Shown here: in pieces, positions 1-4,300 of the stretch
Numbering within the stretch: position 1 is the stretch's first letter
How the letters are laid out: every line of letters begins with the position of its first letter
Assembly: GCA_947489925.1 (NCBI GenBank)
Contig: CANLFK010000130.1
Location: forward strand, 1 to 6,167
DNA length: 6,167 bases
Reading direction: 5' to 3'
DNA from: Candidatus Caenarcanales bacterium
Lineage (GTDB): Bacteria > Cyanobacteriota > Vampirovibrionia > Caenarcaniphilales > Caenarcanaceae
Notes under the pieces: generated by a model
What the model was told of the DNA's origin: nothing
Seen by the model: only the letters and a program-made list of their open reading frames with translations
The model's database searches: none
Program-made: the position numbers and the translations under genes

Positions 1-49
1 TCCGAGGATCAGGTATTTTGTTAATAAATTCTATAAAATTATTCTGCAT
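1..49 (-). CDS. Probable IS transposase, N-terminal fragment cut by the window edge (ISAs1-like)
   Basis: Only the first 16 codons are inside the window; the rest lies beyond base 1. The start is ATG at 49-47, preceded after 6 nt by AAGGA (56-60), a good ribosome binding site. The visible peptide is MQNNFIEFINKIPDPR. The pattern of a short amphipathic helix ending in (I/L)xDPR is typical of the extreme N-terminus of ISAs1-family (H-repeat-associated) DDE transposases, where it lies in the small domain before the catalytic core. No catalytic residue is visible, so the family call rests on 16 residues and could be wrong. Another DDE transposase or an unrelated protein is possible. The neighbourhood, rich in interspersed repeats, fits a mobile element. 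The start codon lies in the arm of an RNA hairpin (46-77), which would hold translation down. Confidence 0.45.
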   Translation of the reverse strand, partial: MQNNFIEFINKIPDPR

Positions 50-77
50 AGAAATTCCTTAGTCTGTTTTTCTATGC
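46..77 (-). promoter_or_regulatory. RNA hairpin enclosing the transposase start codon
   Basis: Bases 46-54 and 69-77 form a perfect 9-bp inverted repeat (GCATAGAAA / TTTCTATGC) with a 14-nt loop. In the minus-strand transcript the 3' arm contains the AUG at 49-47, and the AAGGA ribosome binding site (60-56) lies in the loop. Such a structure would hinder ribosome loading. Hairpins that sequester translation starts are known for some transposase mRNAs (IS200 is the best-described case). The repeat and its placement are directly visible; the regulatory role is inference. Confidence 0.5.
56..60 (-). promoter_or_regulatory. Ribosome binding site of the left-edge transposase fragment
   Basis: The minus strand reads AAGGA followed by 6 nt and then ATG. 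This is the clearest Shine-Dalgarno site in the window and supports the start at base 49. It lies in the loop of the 46-77 hairpin. Confidence 0.6.
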
Positions 78-113
78 TCTTTTTATCATCTTTTTCCCAC
101 TCATGCAAAATCC

Positions 114-147
114 TTGGGGTTGGGGGTGAAAAGACAAAATTCTTTAG
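114..147 (-). repeat. Interspersed repeat, copy A (partial)
   Basis: This stretch matches 388-422 closely: the blocks TTGGGG, TTGGGGGT, GAAAA and AAATTCTTTAG occur in the same order, with a few small gaps. Similarity stops at about base 114, exactly where copy C continues into its CCCCC half. Either copy A is degenerate or the transposable element to its left joins here. Read on the minus strand, the sequence just beyond the break is CAAGGATTTTGCATGAG. It could be the terminal inverted repeat of the left-edge element, but the other end is outside the window and cannot be compared. Confidence 0.55.
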
Positions 148-157
148 CGAGAGACTT

Positions 158-171
158 GCAATTGTGATTGC
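158..171. repeat. Small stem-loop in the non-coding region
   Basis: GCAAT (158-162) and ATTGC (167-171) form a 5-bp stem with a TGTG loop. No U-tract suited to a terminator follows on either strand, and no role can be assigned. The right arm overlaps a 12-base sequence (167-178) that recurs inverted at 489-500. Confidence 0.3.
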
Positions 172-307
172 TTTAAAGTTTCGCTTCAATCAGCATTTTC
201 AGATTTTCTTTTCATCGAACTCACATTAATTAATCAAAGTACTAAATTAGCTTTCTGACTATAGTACAAAAAACAAATACTCTAAAGGATTTAAGACTTA
301 GACCCCT

Positions 308-333
308 CGGCTTACGCCGTTCCCCAAAGGGGA
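308..333. repeat. Two adjacent hairpins inside the repeat element
   Basis: CGGC (308-311) pairs with GCCG (316-319) around TTAC. TCCCC (321-325) then pairs with GGGGA (329-333) around AAA. The two compact GC stems, one base apart, resemble REP-type or other palindromic interspersed repeats. Neither is followed by a T-tract, so a simple intrinsic terminator is unlikely. Confidence 0.45.
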
Positions 334-376
334 CACTCAATAAATCTTTGTTTATTAACATTCAGCTTCCCTCGCT

Positions 377-394
377 AAAAGCCCCCTTTGGGGG
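377..394 (-). terminator. Possible intrinsic terminator downstream of the sigma-factor gene
   Basis: On the minus strand, CCCCC (394-390), AAA (389-387) and GGGGG (386-382) form an all-GC 5-bp stem, followed by C and four T (380-377). It lies about 97 bases past the sigma-factor stop codon and is the strongest terminator-like structure on this side of the gene. The T-tract is short and the stem belongs to an interspersed repeat, so termination may be incidental. Confidence 0.35.
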
Positions 395-457
395 TTGGGG
401 GTCTGAAAATGAAATTCTTTAGAAACTAATTGTCGAGAAATAGGCTCTCAATGAAAC

Positions 458-485
458 ACCTGAAAGTTTTGTACCGTGGTCAGGT
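458..485. repeat. Stem-loop just after the sigma-factor stop codon
   Basis: ACCTGA (458-463) and TCAGGT (480-485) form a perfect 6-bp stem with a 16-nt loop, beginning 5 nt beyond the stop codon. There is no U-tract after it in the transcript. It may stabilise the 3' end of the message or have no function. Confidence 0.3.
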
Positions 486-490
486 TAGCT

Positions 491-1189
491 TTAAAGCAAT
501 TTTTTTTCGTTTAGTCTTTCTTTCATCAAATTTATGGCATCTTGAATAATACGAGTTACCCTTGTAGAACTAACACCCAGCCGATCAGCAATTTCAACAC
601 CTTTTAAGCCTTTAAAAAATCTCATCTCAATTACTTGCTTATAATGGTCGGGTAATAAAATTATGGCTTCCTTGAGAGCTTTTTTTAATTCAGCCAATTC
701 AGCGGCTTCAGCAGGGTCTATGGCTTGTTCATCAGCAATTTCAAAAGAGCTTTCCTCAAAAGAGACAACTGTTTCTAGTACAGCTTCCCGAATTTCAGCT
801 AAAGTATAACCATTTTCTTCTAATTCTTGTTTGCGAACTGGATTGCGAAACTCGCCTCTTTGATGAGATTCTTGGCGGTTTTTATTTTTAATTTCCCAGC
901 TAATAGCCTGAATAATATAACTTGGATTATAGGTTTGCTTTTTGGTTGAGGCTTCTTTTATTAAATTATTTATTTTGATTAGTCCAATATTAACCAATTC
1001 CCGAAAGTCAGCCGCATAAGATGGCATTTGCTTTGATTCCTTACGCGCAACCATTTCAGCCAAAGGAATAAAACTAATCAAAGCTTCTTTCTCATTGATA
1101 CTATTAGGATTTATGCTCGGAAATTGTGGTTTCTCAGCACTATCTGATTTAAAAGAGTCTTCCAAGAAATTTACTTTAATAATAGACAA
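491..1189 (-). CDS. Sigma-70 family RNA polymerase sigma factor, FliA/WhiG (sigma-28-like) type
   Basis: This 232-residue protein should direct RNA polymerase to a particular promoter set. After a non-conserved N-terminus (1-35), region 2 spans about 37-105, with the core-binding and -10 segment around FRELVNIG (62-69) and YNPSYIIQAISWEIKNKNR (87-105). A short region 3 ends at VVSFEES. A canonical region 4 runs from LLPDHYKQVIEMRFF (178-192) through the helix-turn-helix GVEIADRLGVSSTRVTRI (197-214), which reads the -35 element. Presence of region 3 favours the FliA/WhiG group over ECF factors. The start is TTG at 1189-1187: a stop codon lies four codons upstream (1199-1201), and the next ATG (codon 46) would cut into region 2. 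No ribosome binding site is visible, so translation may be weak. The gene follows the giant HD-domain gene on the same strand, and no flagellar gene is nearby, so I give no symbol. The regulon is unknown. Confidence 0.88.
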   Translation of the reverse strand: MSIIKVNFLEDSFKSDSAEKPQFPSINPNSINEKEALISFIPLAEMVARKESKQMPSYAADFRELVNIGLIKINNLIKEASTKKQTYNPSYIIQAISWEIKNKNRQESHQRGEFRNPVRKQELEENGYTLAEIREAVLETVVSFEESSFEIADEQAIDPAEAAELAELKKALKEAIILLPDHYKQVIEMRFFKGLKGVEIADRLGVSSTRVTRIIQDAINLMKERLNEKKLL

Positions 1190-1306
1190 ATTAAAATTTT
1201 AAGCCCCAAAGCCTAATAAAAACAAATAATCTTAATTTTTAGGTTTTATTGTTTCAGAAATTTGCCAAATCGGAGAATCATTGTATTTAGGTAAATTATA
1301 GTTTAT
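1190..1306. other. Intergenic gap between the giant gene and the sigma-factor gene
   Basis: These 117 bases are AT-rich and show no strong terminator. An imperfect stem pairs 1208-1216 with 1239-1247 (core CCTAA/TTAGG), but its mismatch falls on the strand that is transcribed and no proper U-tract follows. The giant gene's frame is open past its TGA through 1304-1235 and stops at TAA (1232-1234), so two-thirds of this gap could be coding if the TGA is read through. The absence of a terminator allows co-transcription of the two genes. Confidence 0.5.
1191..1202. promoter_or_regulatory. Perfect 12-bp AT palindrome just upstream of the sigma-factor start
   Basis: TTAAAATTTTAA reads the same on both strands and lies one base before the TTG start codon. 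It could be an operator, or just AT-rich sequence occupying the place of a ribosome binding site. Pure A/T palindromes are common by chance in such DNA. Confidence 0.25.
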
Positions 1307-4300
1307 TCATTTTTTATAATATTCTGTAACAATGATTGGTAAATTAAATTTCCTTGCAAAATCTTCCGTTTCTTCACTAATTATTTCTTTTAGTGGCTGA
1401 TTTGGGCTAGTCCTTGAGACAAGAATTCCTTCGATTTCGGGTTTATAAATAACTAATTCATTATTATTTTTCATTTCATAATTTCTATTTGTTGCTGGTC
1501 TTAATTTATGATCCTTATTCAATAGGAATCCAACTCTATTTGAGTCAATAATTAAACTTTGAATTTGAAAAAGTGTTTGTAAGAATTTAGTTTTATTAAT
1601 TACTGAATCTGGAATTTTTTTATTAGTTAAATAATAATTATATGCTTCAAATGCTTCTTTAATGCTTGTGAATTGTCCATTGATTAACTTCTGTATTTCA
1701 GTAGTAGTATCTTCTCTAGCACTATCCAACTTAATATCTGTAGGCACTTTAGATTCATTAAATAAGTTTTTATGCAAGTAACTTTCTAATAATTTACCAG
1801 TACCCGAACCAATATTAGAGTCAGCGGCTACCATAATATTTTCGGCATTAGTTCTCATAATTAAAGCCGCTCCAGTATTTCCACCATAAGGTCTATGTAA
1901 TCCTTTTCCCCATAAACTAACTGAAAATATACCAGACCTTTCGATTGAATGAAAATTTTGAGTAGTTTTTTGCAAATTTGGTATATGTACTAAAAATTGA
2001 TAATTAGCTTTGTGTGGTAATTCTAATATTGTTATAGGTTTTGAATATTGGTCTCTTTGAAAAGTATTACTTGGATATTTCTTAAATAAACTTGATAAGT
2101 GATCTGCCCAGTTTAATAAAGGAAAATGAGAATTTTCTAAAGAGGTAATATAAGGCATTATTTTATTTTTTAAATTATTAATCTGATTTATATGTGAATT
2201 CCACCAATTTGATGAATCTTGTACGGACAAACTATCAGCTTTACCTAAAGCAATTGACATATTCAAGAAATTTTCAGTACCCGCCCTAAAAGCTATTTTT
2301 TGTAATTCTATCGGGTCTGTTGTATTCCAGTGATGACCTTCGGTTAAATATTCTTTTACTTCAATTAATCTTGCAATTCGGTCTCTTCTGACAGGACTTA
2401 AGCCTAAACGATCTGCAACTTGAAAAGCTAATTCTAGTGATTTGTCTCCATGTCCATCATCGACAAAAGCGGCTTCTTTGGTTTGAGCAGTAGCTTTTCC
2501 TATATCATGTAATAAAGCGGCTAAAAGCATATTTTCTTGGTCTTCTTCAGCTAAAGATTTATAAATTTCTGATTCTTTAGTATGTTCAATTACTTGTCTT
2601 GTATGTTCATCAAAATTATGATAGTGGGTAGCGTGCTGATAAACTCCTTCTTCTTTCAATTTATCTCCCCATTCTGGAATTAATTTACTGAGTTCACTAT
2701 TAATATTAATTTCTTGTCTCAACAATTCAGTATTTTTTAGTATAGAAAAAACTTTTTGAGTAGTAGTCGGTAAATGAGTAAAATTATTACTTTCAATTCC
2801 TCTGTTTATCTTTCCTTCTGGGTCAGTTTCTTCTATTTCTCTTATTTTTAATGAAAGATTTTGTACTCTGGGTAAAGGCTTAGCTTTTAGATTTTCTAAT
2901 TTATTTATTATTTCTGTCAAATCTATATCCGTACGATTTGCTGTAAGTTTTTGTATATCAATAATTAATTTATCACTTAAATAATTTAAAGAAGTTTGAG
3001 GTAAATTATTAGACTTATTAGCAAGTTCACTTATTACCTTAAACCAATTATCCGTAATATTTTTAGTCGTATTATTAGTATCTTCTAAGTCAAAGCTTAA
3101 TACATGAACTAGTACTTCAGTTAGGAAACAAAGTTCTTTTTCAGTGTCAGAAATACTATTATGATTTTTATGTTCTATAGCTATTTTATCAGTTAAAAAT
3201 TCAGATATTTTAGATTTATTTGATTGAACATAATTACTATAAATCTTTTCATATTCAGGAAATATTTTATAAATATTAGCATTCTTTACAGTTACCGAAG
3301 TTAATCTCGGAAAGACCTCTAAGTTGGTCAGCCAAGCAGAAAAAGTATTATTCATTAAGGTTTGTACTTTATCACTAATAGATTCAATATTTGCTAATTT
3401 ACTTATATATGTATCATCAGTAGACATTAAAATACGACTTTCAAATAATTCAAGTTCTTGAGAGACCATTTCCAGCCTTTCAAAAAGCTTATTCTCAATT
3501 TCTATTCTTTCATTTTGGTCTTTTACCAATTCGTCTCTTATATCAAGCAAAGTATCATCAATATCTTGCGTTTTAAAAATAGAGCCAGAAATCTTTGAAT
3601 TATCAAGCTTTTTTAAAAGGTTTTCTTTGTACAAATTGGTTAGCTGAGTATTATCAATTTTCTTTATAAATTTATAGTTGATAATATACTCTTCTGATTC
3701 AAATTTATTCAATTCATTTATAAAAACAGGTATTAGTTCAGGAGATTCATTAAACAATTTTTTTATATTACTTGCGTTTTCATATTTTTCAATATTGATT
3801 CTGTCTAATAAAGATTTAATTGTCTTAGAAATACTGCTTTGACTTTTTATTTGTTGAAATTTAAAGATTGTATTGATTTTACTAATATTTTCTGGAGTTA
3901 ATTCAGTATTATCTTCCAAATTTTTCAGTATAAATTCTTCAGATACATGATTGAAAATCTTTAATATTTCTTCATTTTGCTCATTAACTAAAATTTCATA
4001 ACTTCGATCAATAATTAACTTTTGAAAGAAACTAGATAAATTAGAATCATATAAAATATAACGGAAATCATCATTCAGAGATATATCTCCACTTTTATTT
4101 ACCTCGTAAAATGACTTGATAAATCCAATGGGGCTTTCTAAAGATGCTTTTTCTAAATTGTTTTTAACATCTATTTCAAGCTCTGGCAAAGCGTTTACAA
4201 TAATATCATATTCTGGATGTTTAATTACAGACAGCACATCAGTCTTAGCTTCCTCAAATAAGCTTCCATCATTCTCCATAAATAATTTTTTAGTTAATGG

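Larger units (their letters stand above)
282..422. repeat. MITE-like 141-bp element with imperfect 25-bp terminal inverted repeats
   Basis: Bases 282-306 and the reverse complement of 398-422 align without gaps. Both begin CTAAAG and end AGACCCC, with about 18 of 25 positions identical; the innermost 7 bp (300-306 with 398-404) are perfect. The interior carries CGGC-TTAC-GCCG (308-319), TCCCC-AAA-GGGGA (321-333) and CCCCC-TTT-GGGGG (382-394), each able to fold. There is no open reading frame. A third, partial copy lies at 114-147. I see no clear target-site duplication. The C/G-rich core stands out sharply from the AT-rich surroundings, as expected of a dispersed genomic repeat family. That this is a transposable unit, not two independent repeats in opposite orientation, is inference. 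Confidence 0.5.
167..500. repeat. Perfect 12-bp inverted repeat bounding the repeat cluster
   Basis: ATTGCTTTAAAG at 167-178 is the exact reverse complement of CTTTAAAGCAAT at 489-500; one base further on either side does not match. Part of the match (CTTTAAAG) is itself a palindrome, which lowers its weight. The right copy covers the last two codons and the stop of the sigma-factor gene. The pair encloses the MITE-like unit at 282-422 and could mark the ends of a 334-bp insertion, but chance is a real alternative. Confidence 0.3.

Noticed and set aside
239..267. Inverted repeat GTACTA / TAGTAC
   Set aside because: Six base pairs with an 17-base loop in AT-rich DNA is expected by chance, and nothing around it suggests a function.
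388..403. G-quadruplex formed by the runs GGGGG-TT-GGGGG
   Set aside because: Only two long G-runs are present. A four-run quadruplex would need to split them into two-G tiers, and the neighbouring CCCCC would pair with one run instead.
114..422. CRISPR array
   Set aside because: The three repeat copies differ in orientation, length and spacing, there are no regular spacers, and no cas gene is visible.
1203..1306. Promoter for the sigma-factor gene in the intergenic gap
   Set aside because: Several AT-rich hexamers resemble -10 boxes, but none has a well-spaced convincing -35 partner, so I could not choose one.
1307..1309. TGA as a reassigned sense codon (glycine or tryptophan code)
   Set aside because: A gene of more than 1,600 codons would carry many internal TGA codons if it were reassigned; only this one occurs, and tryptophan is written TGG.
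1428..1439. Walker A nucleotide-binding loop in AADSNIGSGTGK
   Set aside because: The GxxxxGK[S/T] pattern ends in GK followed by L, with no S/T, and no Walker B motif in a fitting position was seen.
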